From Williamsia soli (GTDB taxonomy: Bacteria > Actinomycetota > Actinomycetes > Mycobacteriales > Mycobacteriaceae), in assembly GCF_017377795.1 (NCBI RefSeq), contig NZ_JAFRDR010000010.1, positions 62,001 to 126,000 of the forward strand: a DNA stretch of 64,000 nt, in the 5' to 3' direction. The notes beneath the pieces are model-generated. The model was not told where the DNA came from. It made no database searches and saw nothing but the letters and a program-made list of their open reading frames with translations. Made by a program: the position numbers and the translations under genes. This document shows positions 43,262 through 52,602 of this stretch, piece by piece. Every line of letters begins with the position of its first letter. Within the stretch, counting starts at the first letter, position 1.

Positions 43262-44188
43262 ATGCTCGACCTAATCTGCTATCCCGTGTCCGCCATCCTG
43301 TGGTTCTGGCACAAAGTATTCGCCTTCGTCCTGCAGAGTCCCGACAGCGGAATCGCCTGGTCGCTGGCCGTGATCTTTTTGGTGTTCACCTTGCGGGCGG
43401 TATTGATTCGACCCTTTGTCAAACAATTTCGCACCCAACGTCAGATGCAGAAACTCGGCCCGCAGATCAGCGAGTTGCGGCGCGAGCACAGAGGGGACCG
43501 GCAGAAGCTCGCGGCGCAGATGCAGGCACTGCAGCGAGCCAACGGTGTCAATCCGCTCCTCGGATGTCTGCCTGTGTTGATTCAGATCCCGGTCTTTTTC
43601 GGGCTCTATCACGTGTTGCGTTCCTTCAACCGGACCGGTGGCGGCGTCGACATGCCCTTCTTCGGATCGGATTCGATGACGATCGAGCAGAACGCCAACA
43701 CGCCGAACTACATCTTCTCCGCGTCGGACGTGCAATCGTTCCTCGACGCAAAGCTGTTCGGAGCTCCTCTGTCGGCGATGATCACGATGCCCAGTGAACA
43801 ACTCGAGGCGTTCGGTGACGTGAGTCGCCTGGCGATCGCGCTGGTGGCAATCCCCTTGATGCTGGTGGCGGCGGTCGCGACGCATTTCACCGCTCGCGCG
43901 AACCGAGCCCGTTCTGTGGGTGTCACCGACTCACCACAGTCCGCTTTGATGAACAACCTTGCCGTGTGGGTGTTTCCGGCGGGTGCCATTGTCGGGGGCC
44001 CGTTCCTGCCGATCGCCATCTTGCTCTACTGGCTGGCCAACAATGGCTGGACCCTGGCGCAACAGCACATCGTTCTACGCAGGCTCGATGCCGAAGAAAC
44101 TGCTGCACAGGCGGTCGTCTTGAAGGCTGCTGGACCTGTTACTCGGACGCGGCCCGCGCCCGGTGAGGGGCGGCGTCGGAAAAGGTAG
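43262..44188 (+). CDS. YidC/Oxa1-family membrane insertase (second copy type)
   Basis: 308 residues. Helix near the N-terminus (WFWHKVFAFVLQ), then SLAVIFLVFTLRAVLIRPF, the cytosolic helical hairpin (QKLGPQISELRREHRGDRQKL), and the LGCLPVLIQIPVFFGLYHVLR core. Lacks the ribosomal-protein/rnpA context of the main yidC, so it is likely a paralogue. Basic C-terminal tail (GEGRRRKR). Inserts membrane proteins independently of or with Sec. Confidence 0.9.
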   Translation: MLDLICYPVSAILWFWHKVFAFVLQSPDSGIAWSLAVIFLVFTLRAVLIRPFVKQFRTQRQMQKLGPQISELRREHRGDRQKLAAQMQALQRANGVNPLLGCLPVLIQIPVFFGLYHVLRSFNRTGGGVDMPFFGSDSMTIEQNANTPNYIFSASDVQSFLDAKLFGAPLSAMITMPSEQLEAFGDVSRLAIALVAIPLMLVAAVATHFTARANRARSVGVTDSPQSALMNNLAVWVFPAGAIVGGPFLPIAILLYWLANNGWTLAQQHIVLRRLDAEETAAQAVVLKAAGPVTRTRPAPGEGRRRKR

Positions 44189-44243
44189 GTGCCGCGCGGG
44201 CGACCAGGGCAGTCGGATGGGCGCGGTCGGTGGGGCCCAGCCG

Positions 44244-45296
44244 TCACTCCAGTCGGAACAGCATCGTTTCCGCGGTGAGCCCGGGTCCGAATGCCATGGC
44301 GCTGCCCATGCCTGTGGGACCGCCCTGAGCGGCGCGCTTCATCATCTCGGCGAGAACGAAAAGTACTGTCGCCGAGGACATGTTGCCGTAGTTGTCGAGG
44401 ACGTGGCGTGATACGGCGAGTGCGTCGGAGTCGAGTTCGAGCGCGTTCTCGACCGCATCGAGAATGGTTCTGCCGCCGGGGTGGATGGCCCAGAGGTCGA
44501 TGTCGTCCGGGGTACGTCCACCCAGGATCAGCTTCACGTTCCCGGGATTCAGCGCTTTACCGAGCTGGCCGGGGACCTTGCCGGACAGCACCATGTCGTA
44601 CCCCGCGTTGCCGATTCGCCAGGTGATGAGGTCCCGGGTGTCCGGCACCATGACCTGTTTGAAGGTGTCGAGTTCGATTCCGGAGGTCTCCGCCGAGATG
44701 ACGGCGGCCGCGCAGCCGTCTCCGAAGATCAAGAAAGACAACATGGATTCGAGACTCTTGGGCTTCTGTAGATGAACGGAGCACAACTCGACGCTGACGA
44801 GGAGTACCTTCGCGCTCGGATCCGCCCGAACGATGTTGTTCGCGGTCTTCAGTCCGGTGATACCGGCGAAACAACCCATGAAGCCGATCTGCGTCCGGTC
44901 GACGTTGGGGCTGATGCCACAGTTCTTGATGATGTCGTAGTCGATGCCGGGAGAATAGAAGCCCGTGCAGGTCACGATCACCAGATGGGTGATGTCGTCG
45001 GCCGCTGGACCCAGGCCCAGGCCGTCCACGGCGCGTTGTGCGAGTTTGGGGGCCTTGTCCTCGTACTCGATCATGCGGGTTTCGGTGTCGACGTCGCTCG
45101 GATTGTCGCCGTAGAAGGCCACCGGGTCCTCGACTGCAGACCAGCGGTGAGAGATGTGGGCGCGATCGGCCATCCTCTTGAACAGCAGCATCTTCCCGCG
45201 GGCGTCGATCAGGGCTGGGGCGAACTCGACGAAGGTCTCGTGAACGTCGAGCTCGGGGACTGCGGTGCTGATCTGGTTTACGTAAGCGGTGACCAT
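44244..45296 (-). CDS. Type III polyketide synthase
   Basis: 350 residues, chalcone-synthase fold. Catalytic triad: Cys142 in QIGFMGCFAGI, His272 in LWAIHPGGRTIL, Asn305 in DNYGNMSSAT. C-terminal GxGPG loop reads AFGPGL. Condenses malonyl-CoA units on an acyl-CoA starter; members in mycolate actinomycetes make alkylpyrones or alkylresorcinols. Divergent from a glycosyltransferase/monooxygenase gene set. The intergenic region holds two small palindromes. Confidence 0.93.
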   Translation of the reverse strand: MVTAYVNQISTAVPELDVHETFVEFAPALIDARGKMLLFKRMADRAHISHRWSAVEDPVAFYGDNPSDVDTETRMIEYEDKAPKLAQRAVDGLGLGPAADDITHLVIVTCTGFYSPGIDYDIIKNCGISPNVDRTQIGFMGCFAGITGLKTANNIVRADPSAKVLLVSVELCSVHLQKPKSLESMLSFLIFGDGCAAAVISAETSGIELDTFKQVMVPDTRDLITWRIGNAGYDMVLSGKVPGQLGKALNPGNVKLILGGRTPDDIDLWAIHPGGRTILDAVENALELDSDALAVSRHVLDNYGNMSSATVLFVLAEMMKRAAQGGPTGMGSAMAFGPGLTAETMLFRLE

Positions 45297-45398
45297 GGGA
45301 TGATTTCCGAATCTCGTCTCAAACAGCCTGCGGGAACCGTAGTCTCGCCTCGATGCAAACTAGGTTGCAGCCAACGTAGGTCCGATTATGTGATTCGG

Positions 45399-45512
45399 CA
45401 ACCCTTGGGTTGGCGAAACCAGGACGTTTGGGCGTGATGTCAGTCATTCGCTTGACCGTGCCGTCGGACAGAGGTCTCCGGCAATCCGAAAACGGTCGTT
45501 GTCATGTGACAA
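45399..45512. promoter_or_regulatory. Two palindromes in the type III PKS divergent promoter
   Basis: CAACCC-TT-GGGTTG at 45399-45412 and TTGTCA-TG-TGACAA at 45499-45512, both perfect with 6-bp arms. The second lies 34 nt before the glycosyltransferase start, the first about 100 nt before the PKS start. Candidate binding sites for a regulator not encoded in the cluster. Confidence 0.5.
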
Positions 45513-45546
45513 TCGGAGCAACTCCCGAGGAGAACGACGAAGACAG

Positions 45547-46887
45547 ATGCGAAATGTGTTGTTGTGCAGCGCTCCGCTGACCGGACATGTTCAACCGATG
45601 ATCACCATCGGCAAACAACTCGTCAGTGACGGTTCGACTGTGGTGATGCTGACGGGCAGCCGTTTTCGGGAGAGAGTTCAGCAGGCCGGCCTGGAACACA
45701 TTTCGCTACCCGTGTCTTCGGACTTCGACGATCGCGATCTCGACGGGCAGTTTCCCGGCCGATCCCGGTTACCGGGCATCCTTCGAGCTCGCTACGATCT
45801 CGAGAACTTCTTCGCGAGAAACATCGTCGCCCAGCATCAGGCTGTGACGAAGGTACTCGCCGAACGTGCTGTCGACGTGGTGCTCGCCGAGAACCTTTTC
45901 CTGGGATTGTTGCCGACCTTGACCGTCCGTGACGCCGGCTCGCCCCCAACGGGTTCTGCCCGGATGAGTTCTCCGCGAATAGGTTCGGTGTGCACATCAC
46001 CCCTCATGGCGGCGAGCCGCGATACCGCGCCGTTCGGGCCGGGTCTTGCACCATCGACCACGCCGTGGGGAATGCGTCGGAACAGACTGCTGACCGCGGG
46101 TGCTCGCGGGGTGGTGTTACGTCGGGTTCAGCGGATTGCAGACGCCGCGGTGCAGGAAACCGTCGGTCGCGACGCGGGCTCGTTCGTCCTCGACTGGCCA
46201 CTGCTCGCCGACGACATCTTCGTTCTCACCGCTCCCTCCTTCGAGTATCCGCGGCGCGATCTCGACGAGCGACTCGACTACGTCGGACCGGTGCTCGATA
46301 CTGCGGGCGGTTCCCACCCCGCCCCGCCCTGGTGGCACCGGCTCGACGGACCTGACCCGGTGGTGGTCGTCACGCAGGGCACGCTCGACAACGGTGACAT
46401 GGGCCGATTGGTCGAACCGACACTGTCCGCGTTGGCGCACACCCGTGCGTTGGTGATCGCGACGACGGGCGGGCCCTCGCCGGAGGCAGTTCGCGCACCC
46501 GGCGACAATGGCGTCGTGACCGAGTTCATCCCGTTCGACATGTTGTTGCCCCGAGCCGATGTCCTGGTCACCAACGGTGGCTGGGGCGGAGTGCACTTCG
46601 CCCTGCGGCATGGTGTTCCCATCGTGGTTGCGGGGACGACGGAGGACAAGAACGAGGTTGCCGCGCGGATCGTGCGATCCGGCACGGGAATTCGATTGCG
46701 CTCGACCCGGCCGGCCGTCATCCGGCGGGCGGTGCGCACGGTACTGGACGATCCCGGCTACCGGGACCGCGCGCGGGCGCTGGCGAAAGAACTGGCCGTC
46801 CTCGACGGAGCCCGTGGCATCAGTGCGGCGTTGAACAGGCCGCCGAAGCACACCTCCGGAATGCCTGCGCCGTGTCCTCCCAGGTAG
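45547..46887 (+). CDS. UGT-type glycosyltransferase (MGT/GT1 family)
   Basis: 446 residues from ATG 45547. N-terminal acceptor domain begins NVLLCSAPLTGHVQPMITIG. C-terminal donor-binding motif NGGWGGVHFALRHGVPIVVAG followed by EDKNEVAARI. Transfers a sugar to a small aglycone, plausibly the polyketide from the divergent PKS. Residues ~137-155 (GSPPTGSARMSSPR) read as a small insertion before the conserved SRDTAPFGPG. The next gene starts 16 bp before this one ends. Confidence 0.88.
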   Translation: MRNVLLCSAPLTGHVQPMITIGKQLVSDGSTVVMLTGSRFRERVQQAGLEHISLPVSSDFDDRDLDGQFPGRSRLPGILRARYDLENFFARNIVAQHQAVTKVLAERAVDVVLAENLFLGLLPTLTVRDAGSPPTGSARMSSPRIGSVCTSPLMAASRDTAPFGPGLAPSTTPWGMRRNRLLTAGARGVVLRRVQRIADAAVQETVGRDAGSFVLDWPLLADDIFVLTAPSFEYPRRDLDERLDYVGPVLDTAGGSHPAPPWWHRLDGPDPVVVVTQGTLDNGDMGRLVEPTLSALAHTRALVIATTGGPSPEAVRAPGDNGVVTEFIPFDMLLPRADVLVTNGGWGGVHFALRHGVPIVVAGTTEDKNEVAARIVRSGTGIRLRSTRPAVIRRAVRTVLDDPGYRDRARALAKELAVLDGARGISAALNRPPKHTSGMPAPCPPR

Positions 46888-48362
46888 TGATCGTCGGTGC
46901 CGGCCCGACCGGCCTGACGACAGCCGCTCTGCTGGCGCGATACGGCATCCCCAGCACGATTCTCGAACGACATCGCGGCGTGTATCCGCTGCCTCGCGCT
47001 GTGCACATCGACGACGAAGTGTATCGGATTCTCCAAGCGGCGGGCGCCGCAGACGACTTCGGTCCGCACGGCCGGCCTGCAGAAGGAATGCACCTGGTCG
47101 ATGCACGAATGCGGGTGTTGATGAGGTTCGCACGAAGTTCGCCGAACGGACACCACGGCTGGCGCGAGAGCACGATGTTCGACCAACCCGATCTCGAGCG
47201 GGCCCTGCGCGGCGCCGTGTCGCGACAGCCGGCCGTCACCGTGCGAGAGGGTGTCGACGTCGAATCGGTCGGGGTCGCCGACGGTGTGGCAAGACTTCAG
47301 GTGCGCGGCGCGCGCGGTCCCGAGGTTCTCACCTCGCAGTTCGTCCTCGGGTGCGACGGCGCCTCGAGCGTCGTCGCGTCGGCCATCGGGCAGAAGGCAT
47401 ACGACCTCGCGTTCAGGCAACGTTGGTTGGTGGTCGATGTGCGTTGTGCCGCCGACCTGCAGCTGTGGCCCGGCGTGCACCAGGTGTGCGCGGGTGCGCA
47501 GGCGTCGACGTTCATGCGTATCGGAGAAGACAGGTACCGCTGGGAATTCCGGCTGTCGGACAGCGATACCGGTGCCGGCGACGACGTAGACGAGGAGTGG
47601 GCACTGCGCTCGGTGCGTGCTCAGCTGGGCGATGCCGACACCGACATCCAGATCCTGCGGACCGCGACGTACCGGCACGCCGCGCGCGTCGCCAGGCACT
47701 GGCGATCGGGTCCGCTGTTCGTTCTCGGGGACGCAGCGCATCGCACCCCGCCGTTCATCGGGCAGGGCCTCGGCGCGGGCCAGCGTGACGCGATGAACCT
47801 GGCGTGGAAACTGGCTGCCGTGCTCGACGGCTGTGCCGACGACCGACTACTTGGCACGTACGAATCCGAACGCAAGCCGCATGTGATGCGGTCGGTGGTC
47901 GCGGCGACGCTGGTGGGGACTCTGATGAGCGTTCGGGGCGCCGCCGTGCAGGCGGCGGTTCACACTGCAATGCGCGGCGTCGATTCCGTACCGGGAGCAG
48001 CATCGGCCGGCCCTGCCCTCATCTATCCGCGGGTTGGTCGCGGTGGCCTCCGGCTGCGAGAACGGTTGCGGCGGCAGAGCCGTATCGTCGGGCGGTCGAT
48101 TCCCCAGTTCACCTCCACGGACGAACAGGACGTGCTTCGGCGATCTGACGAGATCCTCGGCCGCGGTTACGTTCTGATCACCGATGACCGCCCTGATAGC
48201 GGACTGGCGCGGCGGGCGCGGGCGGTGCGTGCGCGGCACGTGGACGTCGGCGACTTCGGATCGTCCGCACCTGCGATGCGCCGGTGGTTGCACACCAACG
48301 GGGCCCGCGCCGTGTTGATCCGACCTGATCGGGTGGTGTGTGCGGCGGCCCCGATCACCTGA
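46872..48362 (+). CDS. FAD-dependent aromatic monooxygenase (PHBH/MhpA type)
   Basis: 496 residues. N-terminal FAD fold VVIVGAGPTGLTTAALLARY at residues 5-24, then the second FAD motif FVLGDAAHRTPPFIGQGLGAGQ near residue 289. Typical of phenol and polyketide hydroxylases using NAD(P)H. A short extra C-terminal domain follows. Start GTG at 46872 overlaps the glycosyltransferase by 16 bp, indicating coupling. Likely hydroxylates an aromatic polyketide such as a resorcinol (inference). Confidence 0.9.
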   Translation: MSSQVVIVGAGPTGLTTAALLARYGIPSTILERHRGVYPLPRAVHIDDEVYRILQAAGAADDFGPHGRPAEGMHLVDARMRVLMRFARSSPNGHHGWRESTMFDQPDLERALRGAVSRQPAVTVREGVDVESVGVADGVARLQVRGARGPEVLTSQFVLGCDGASSVVASAIGQKAYDLAFRQRWLVVDVRCAADLQLWPGVHQVCAGAQASTFMRIGEDRYRWEFRLSDSDTGAGDDVDEEWALRSVRAQLGDADTDIQILRTATYRHAARVARHWRSGPLFVLGDAAHRTPPFIGQGLGAGQRDAMNLAWKLAAVLDGCADDRLLGTYESERKPHVMRSVVAATLVGTLMSVRGAAVQAAVHTAMRGVDSVPGAASAGPALIYPRVGRGGLRLRERLRRQSRIVGRSIPQFTSTDEQDVLRRSDEILGRGYVLITDDRPDSGLARRARAVRARHVDVGDFGSSAPAMRRWLHTNGARAVLIRPDRVVCAAAPIT

Positions 48363-48374
48363 CCGGGGTGGGTG

Positions 48375-49583
48375 ATGGCCGCTGGTAAGTTCATGCCCGT
48401 GACGTTCACCAGGCACGTATTCGTGGCGGTTGCCGCGATCGTGTCGCTGGTTCTCGTTTCGTGCGGCTCGGCCCAGCCGGCTACGCCAGCTGATGATCCG
48501 TTGCCGACGACGGCGCCTGTCGAATATCCCGAACCCGGTGACGTCGTCGATGCGCGCGACTGGGTTTCGACCACCGACCTCGCCCCCGACCTGCGCGGAG
48601 TCCGGATGCTCTATCGCTCCACCGACACGAGCGGGAAGCCGAACGTCGTGTCTGGGACGGTGTTCCAACCCGAGGGGTCACCCCCAGGCGGTGGTTGGCC
48701 CGTCGTGGCGCTCGGGCATGGGTCCACCGGGATCAACACCAATTGCGCACCGTCGCTGACGGGTAACCTCTATGGGCTTGCCCGACTGGTGACCACCTAT
48801 CTGCGCGCGGGTATGGCTGTGACCCTCGCCGATTACGCAGGGTTGGGTTCGGAGAGCGGCCCGCACCCGTACCTCGATCCCTATTCCGCCGCGCGCACCA
48901 TGATCGACTCGGTCCGTGCGATTCGGCAGGTGTACCCGCAGGTGTCGACGTCCTGGGTGACGTACGGGATATCGCAGGGCGCCGGGGCGAGCTGGGCCGC
49001 GAACGAGATGGCCGCGTCCTACGCTCCCGATCTGAGGTTGCGGGGTGCGGTCGCGCAGGTGCCTCCCACCAGCAAGGTCCCGGTGGTCGACCTGGCCGCG
49101 GCCGGGGCACTCACCAGTGAGCAGCAGGGGAGCCTGCAATGGATGGAGGAGTCCCTGGCCCGGCGCAATCCCGACATGAATCGGGACGACTACCGGCGCG
49201 GCGCACTCGCCCAGCAATGGGATGCACTCAGCGCGTGCGCGGAATCGTCCGACCGTGAGCAGGCAGCGAAGTTGATCTCGGCGCCGGACTTCATTCCCGC
49301 ATCGCCTGCCGCCACGGCGCGACTACGCGAGTTGATGCAGCAGCTGGCGCTGCCGCGGGCACCGCTCAGCGCACCGCTGTTGGTCCTCTACGGCGGACAG
49401 GACAAGTTCAATGACCCCGCGTGGACGTCGGCGGCCATTCGAGACCAGTGTTTTCTGGGTGGGCCGGTGACCGTCGATCTGCAACCCACTGCCGGGCACG
49501 GGACCGTGAAGACCACGGGGATACTCCCGTATCTCGTCGACCGCCTCGTGGGGGCGCCCGTACGGGATGATTGTCGATCATGA
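48375..49583 (+). CDS. Secretory lipase-family lipoprotein (alpha/beta hydrolase)
   Basis: 402 residues from ATG 48375 (GGGGTGG upstream; GTG 48372 and ATG 48393 are alternatives). Lipoprotein signal ending LVSC. Nucleophile elbow GISQGAGAS (GxSxG) near residue 200. YAGLGSESGPHPYLD and the late DKFNDP and AGHGTVK segments provide the acid and histidine regions, matching the LIP secretory-lipase family. Starts 12 bp after the monooxygenase stop and shares ATGA with the next gene, so it belongs to the same run. Confidence 0.88.
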   Translation: MAAGKFMPVTFTRHVFVAVAAIVSLVLVSCGSAQPATPADDPLPTTAPVEYPEPGDVVDARDWVSTTDLAPDLRGVRMLYRSTDTSGKPNVVSGTVFQPEGSPPGGGWPVVALGHGSTGINTNCAPSLTGNLYGLARLVTTYLRAGMAVTLADYAGLGSESGPHPYLDPYSAARTMIDSVRAIRQVYPQVSTSWVTYGISQGAGASWAANEMAASYAPDLRLRGAVAQVPPTSKVPVVDLAAAGALTSEQQGSLQWMEESLARRNPDMNRDDYRRGALAQQWDALSACAESSDREQAAKLISAPDFIPASPAATARLRELMQQLALPRAPLSAPLLVLYGGQDKFNDPAWTSAAIRDQCFLGGPVTVDLQPTAGHGTVKTTGILPYLVDRLVGAPVRDDCRS

Positions 49584-49996
49584 CCGCTCCGGCGCAGGCA
49601 CGCTCGATGAAACCGTGGTTGTTGCTCTGCGGGGCAATCGTCATGGAGGTCACCGCAACCCTCGCACTGCGCGCGGCTGTCGATCACCCGGCGTGGGTGG
49701 CCCTGGTGATCCTCGGCTACGGCGGTGCGTTCGTCTGTCTGGCGCTGGTGTTGCGTGAGGGCATGCCGATCGGAGTGGCTTACGGGATCTGGGCCGCGTG
49801 TGGGGTCGCGCTCACCGCAGTGCTCGCAGCCCTCATCTTCGGTGACCCGTTCACCTGGATGATCGGTCTGGGAATCGGGGTCGTGATCGTCGGTGTCCTG
49901 TTGGTGGAACTGGGCTCTCACAAGGCGGAGACGTCGACCGCGTCGGGGGACCCAGACCCGACCGCGTCGAGGGACCCCGAATCGGAGCGGCCCTGA
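49580..49996 (+). CDS. SMR-family transporter subunit 1
   Basis: 138 residues from ATG 49580, which overlaps the lipase stop (ATGA). Four helices. Motifs KPWLLLCGAIVMEVTATLAL (membrane Glu in the first helix), EGMPIGVAYGIWAACGVALT. The tail is hydrophilic and extended (HKAETSTASGDPDP). Pairs with the next gene; such SMR pairs work as heterodimers that export cationic or small metabolites. Confidence 0.9.
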   Translation: MTAPAQARSMKPWLLLCGAIVMEVTATLALRAAVDHPAWVALVILGYGGAFVCLALVLREGMPIGVAYGIWAACGVALTAVLAALIFGDPFTWMIGLGIGVVIVGVLLVELGSHKAETSTASGDPDPTASRDPESERP

Positions 49997-50322
49997 TGCA
50001 GTGGGTCTATCTCGCCATCGCGATCGTCAGCGAAGTGGTCGGCACCATGTCATTGCGGGCGTCGGACGGATTTCGGAAAGCGTTGTGGCTCATCCCGACC
50101 GCGATCGGCTATCTGCTGGCCTTCCTGATGCTGGCGCTGACGTTGGCCGAGGGGATGCCGGTGGGCATCGCCTACGGGATCTGGGCGGCGTGTGGGGTCG
50201 CGATCACCGCCGTCGTGGCGAAAGTACTGTTCGACGATCCACTGACCTGGCTGATGGGCCTGGGCATCGTGACCATCGCCGGCGGGGTGTTGATCATCGA
50301 ACTCGGCGCGGTGCACCACTGA
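49996..50322 (+). CDS. SMR-family transporter subunit 2
   Basis: 108 residues, four helices. MQWVYLAIAIVSEVVGTMSL has the essential Glu of helix 1; EGMPVGIAYGIWAACGVAIT matches subunit 1. ATG shares one base with the stop before it. Last gene of the plus-strand run that begins with the glycosyltransferase; the next gene is on the minus strand. Confidence 0.92.
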   Translation: MQWVYLAIAIVSEVVGTMSLRASDGFRKALWLIPTAIGYLLAFLMLALTLAEGMPVGIAYGIWAACGVAITAVVAKVLFDDPLTWLMGLGIVTIAGGVLIIELGAVHH

Positions 50323-50407
50323 GACCCGATCCTGGTGGGTTCTGGCGAGCGAAGGTCCAGTTCGCGGTCGCCACAACCCACCAAGTCGGGGCGTGGTCGG
50401 CAGCGAA

Positions 50408-51376
50408 CTAGCGGGCGAAGTTCGCGCTGATGCGTTGCTGCAGGTAGTCCTCTGCGCTGATGGCCGGGTACTTGCCATTCGGGCCCTCGATCGACACCTC
50501 CCGGTTGGCCTGCGCGAAGAACGCGATGCTGTAGCGGGAACCGCGATGATCATCGGGCCCCGGACTGCGCACCCGGTGAAAGTTCGACGGCAAGGCGTCG
50601 TCGCTCCAGCGCATCAGCATGTCGCCGATGTTGCAGGTGATGGCATCGTCCGAGGGCTCCACCGACGTCCACACCTGATCGTCCATCTCCTTGCCGGGAC
50701 AAACTTGTAGTCCGCCCTGCCCGTTGCGCTGGAAAAGCAGTGTCAGGCAATCGAAATCGGTGTGAGCGCCCGCCCGCCAGACGCCGGTGAGGTCGGCGTC
50801 GGCGGGCAACGCGTAGTAGTGCAACAGTCGTAGCGTGCTCTGGTAACTCTGCGACGCCGGATCATGTGCGCGGGTGAAGAACTCCCGATCAAATCCGAGT
50901 TTGTCGGCAAACAGGGAGAGCAGCTCCATCGCGAGGGTCCAGCAGCGGTGCTCGAAATCGAGGATGGTCTGCCGAAAACCCGCGAGTTCGGCGTCGGTGG
51001 GCCACAGACCGTCCATGTTCGACAACGTCACCTGGTAGGACTCCTTCTGATCAGGAGTCCCAACCGACGGCCGCACCTGCGTCAAGCTCTCCCACCCCGA
51101 GTTGTAACGCTTGGGACGAAGGGATTTGACGTCTTCGGGCAGCGCGAAGAACGCTTCGGCCATGGCGAACGCGTGGCGCACGTCGGCGAGATCGATCCCG
51201 TGGTCGACGACTTGGAAGAAGCCGATGTCGGTTGCTGCGGACCAGAGTTCGTCGGCGATCTCTGCGCGCCTGCTGCCCAGGCCTGCCAGTGAGATGCGCC
51301 GCACCTCGCGGTCGCTCTCGGTGCCCAATGCGCCCATACGGCGTTCACGCTGAAGTTCTGTCATGTCGTTTGTCAT
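50408..51376 (-). CDS. 2-oxoglutarate/Fe(II) dioxygenase, isopenicillin N synthase family (1)
   Basis: 322 residues. N-terminal non-heme dioxygenase domain (DIGFFQVVDHGIDLADVRH), then the iron site: AHTDFDCLTLL (HxD) and FHRVRSPG (distal His), with the RYS co-substrate motif. No penicillin-synthesis genes nearby, so classical IPNS activity is unlikely. Ends 50 bp before the co-directional receptor-gene stop region; transcribed after the ABC receptor on the minus strand. A sister dioxygenase is at 54556-55611. Confidence 0.88.
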   Translation of the reverse strand: MTNDMTELQRERRMGALGTESDREVRRISLAGLGSRRAEIADELWSAATDIGFFQVVDHGIDLADVRHAFAMAEAFFALPEDVKSLRPKRYNSGWESLTQVRPSVGTPDQKESYQVTLSNMDGLWPTDAELAGFRQTILDFEHRCWTLAMELLSLFADKLGFDREFFTRAHDPASQSYQSTLRLLHYYALPADADLTGVWRAGAHTDFDCLTLLFQRNGQGGLQVCPGKEMDDQVWTSVEPSDDAITCNIGDMLMRWSDDALPSNFHRVRSPGPDDHRGSRYSIAFFAQANREVSIEGPNGKYPAISAEDYLQQRISANFAR

Positions 51377-51409
51377 GCGGGGAGTGCCTTCCGGTGAAGA
51401 GATCGTCGC

Positions 51410-52576
51410 TCAGGGGATCGAGATGGCGGGGTCGGTGAACTGGTTGGTGAACAGTTGCTCGGCGGTCACGTTCTCAGGAACCCGGTTGCCGCCGGCTGCG
51501 AGTACCGGTCGCAGGTCGTCGACGTTGCTCTGCGTCCGCGCCTCGTCGTAGACACCGAACGACCCGTTATCTTCATTTGCGAGCAAACCCTTGTCTTTCA
51601 GCAGGTTCGCGCTGAAGGTGGCCTCACCTGCGCTGTATGGGGAGTACGTCTGGTCTTGCGACACCACATCTACGATCACCTCGTTGGTGGCTTCGGGTGA
51701 GGTGATGTAGTCGACGCCGGATTGCTGGATGAGCGGCACCAGTTTATCGAGGCACGGGGAGAACTCTGCCACCTTGTCCGCGCGTACCGAGACGTTCGAG
51801 GCATAGATGTCGTATCCCGCGTCCTTGACCAGGCCGTACGAGACGGGCTTGTCCCAGGCTGGGGTCTCTTCGGTGTAGGTGTACGGCTCGGAGTTGGCGA
51901 AACCCTGCTGCGCGATGGACGGGTCGCCGACGAACCGGGACGGCGCGCCGTCGTAGCTCGTGTCGATCTGCGACTGCTTGAGCAATCCCTTCGCGACCAT
52001 CCACTGCGGGAAGATCTGATCCTTGGACACCACGACCGTGGCGTCAGTGGTCCCGACGTCGCCGACCGCCTTCCACTCAGGATGAGTCGCGGGATCCCAC
52101 ATCAGGATCGCCGGGCTGTATTTGAGCAGGGGGGTCACGCCGACCACCGGTTGGTCGGCCGCCGCAGACACCAGCTGATCTCCATGCACCACGCCCAGCA
52201 TCGCCGAGTCGTCGACGTACAACTGCGAGGTCACGGACTGAAAACCGATTGCGGGGCCGCCGGATTTGAGGGTGATGTCGACTCCGGTGTCCTTGCCTCC
52301 CGCGACGAGTGGGCCGGTGACCGATTTGTCGTCGGTGTCGACGACGTATCCGGGTCCGAGCAGGCCGAACAGACCGCCCATGTCCGACTGGGGCTGCCAC
52401 TGCAGCTGGACGCCGACGTTGGCGGGACAGACATCGGCGAGACTCTGCGCCGCGGCTGCCGGTTCGAGGGACACGGACTCGCTGGGCTCGTCCGAGCCGA
52501 AGGCGCAGGCCGACAAACCGAGCGTGGTGAGGGTGATGACGGTGACACCGATGCGCCGGGTGCGTTGTGCTTTCAC
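51410..52576 (-). CDS. ABC-importer substrate-binding lipoprotein (NitT/TauT type)
   Basis: 388 residues from GTG 52576 (AGGAG 4 nt upstream). Lipobox LSAC at residues ~20-23. The mature part (NVGVQLQWQPQSDMGGLFGL) follows the NMT1/SsuA-like fold that binds aromatic sulfonates, pyrimidine precursors or similar small molecules. Divergent from the importer ATPase gene. The dioxygenase (1) gene follows 33 bp after it on the same strand. Ligand unknown. Confidence 0.87.
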   Translation of the reverse strand: MKAQRTRRIGVTVITLTTLGLSACAFGSDEPSESVSLEPAAAAQSLADVCPANVGVQLQWQPQSDMGGLFGLLGPGYVVDTDDKSVTGPLVAGGKDTGVDITLKSGGPAIGFQSVTSQLYVDDSAMLGVVHGDQLVSAAADQPVVGVTPLLKYSPAILMWDPATHPEWKAVGDVGTTDATVVVSKDQIFPQWMVAKGLLKQSQIDTSYDGAPSRFVGDPSIAQQGFANSEPYTYTEETPAWDKPVSYGLVKDAGYDIYASNVSVRADKVAEFSPCLDKLVPLIQQSGVDYITSPEATNEVIVDVVSQDQTYSPYSAGEATFSANLLKDKGLLANEDNGSFGVYDEARTQSNVDDLRPVLAAGGNRVPENVTAEQLFTNQFTDPAISIP

Positions 52577-52602
52577 GGTTCTCCTAAGGGTGAGTTCGAA
52601 CA

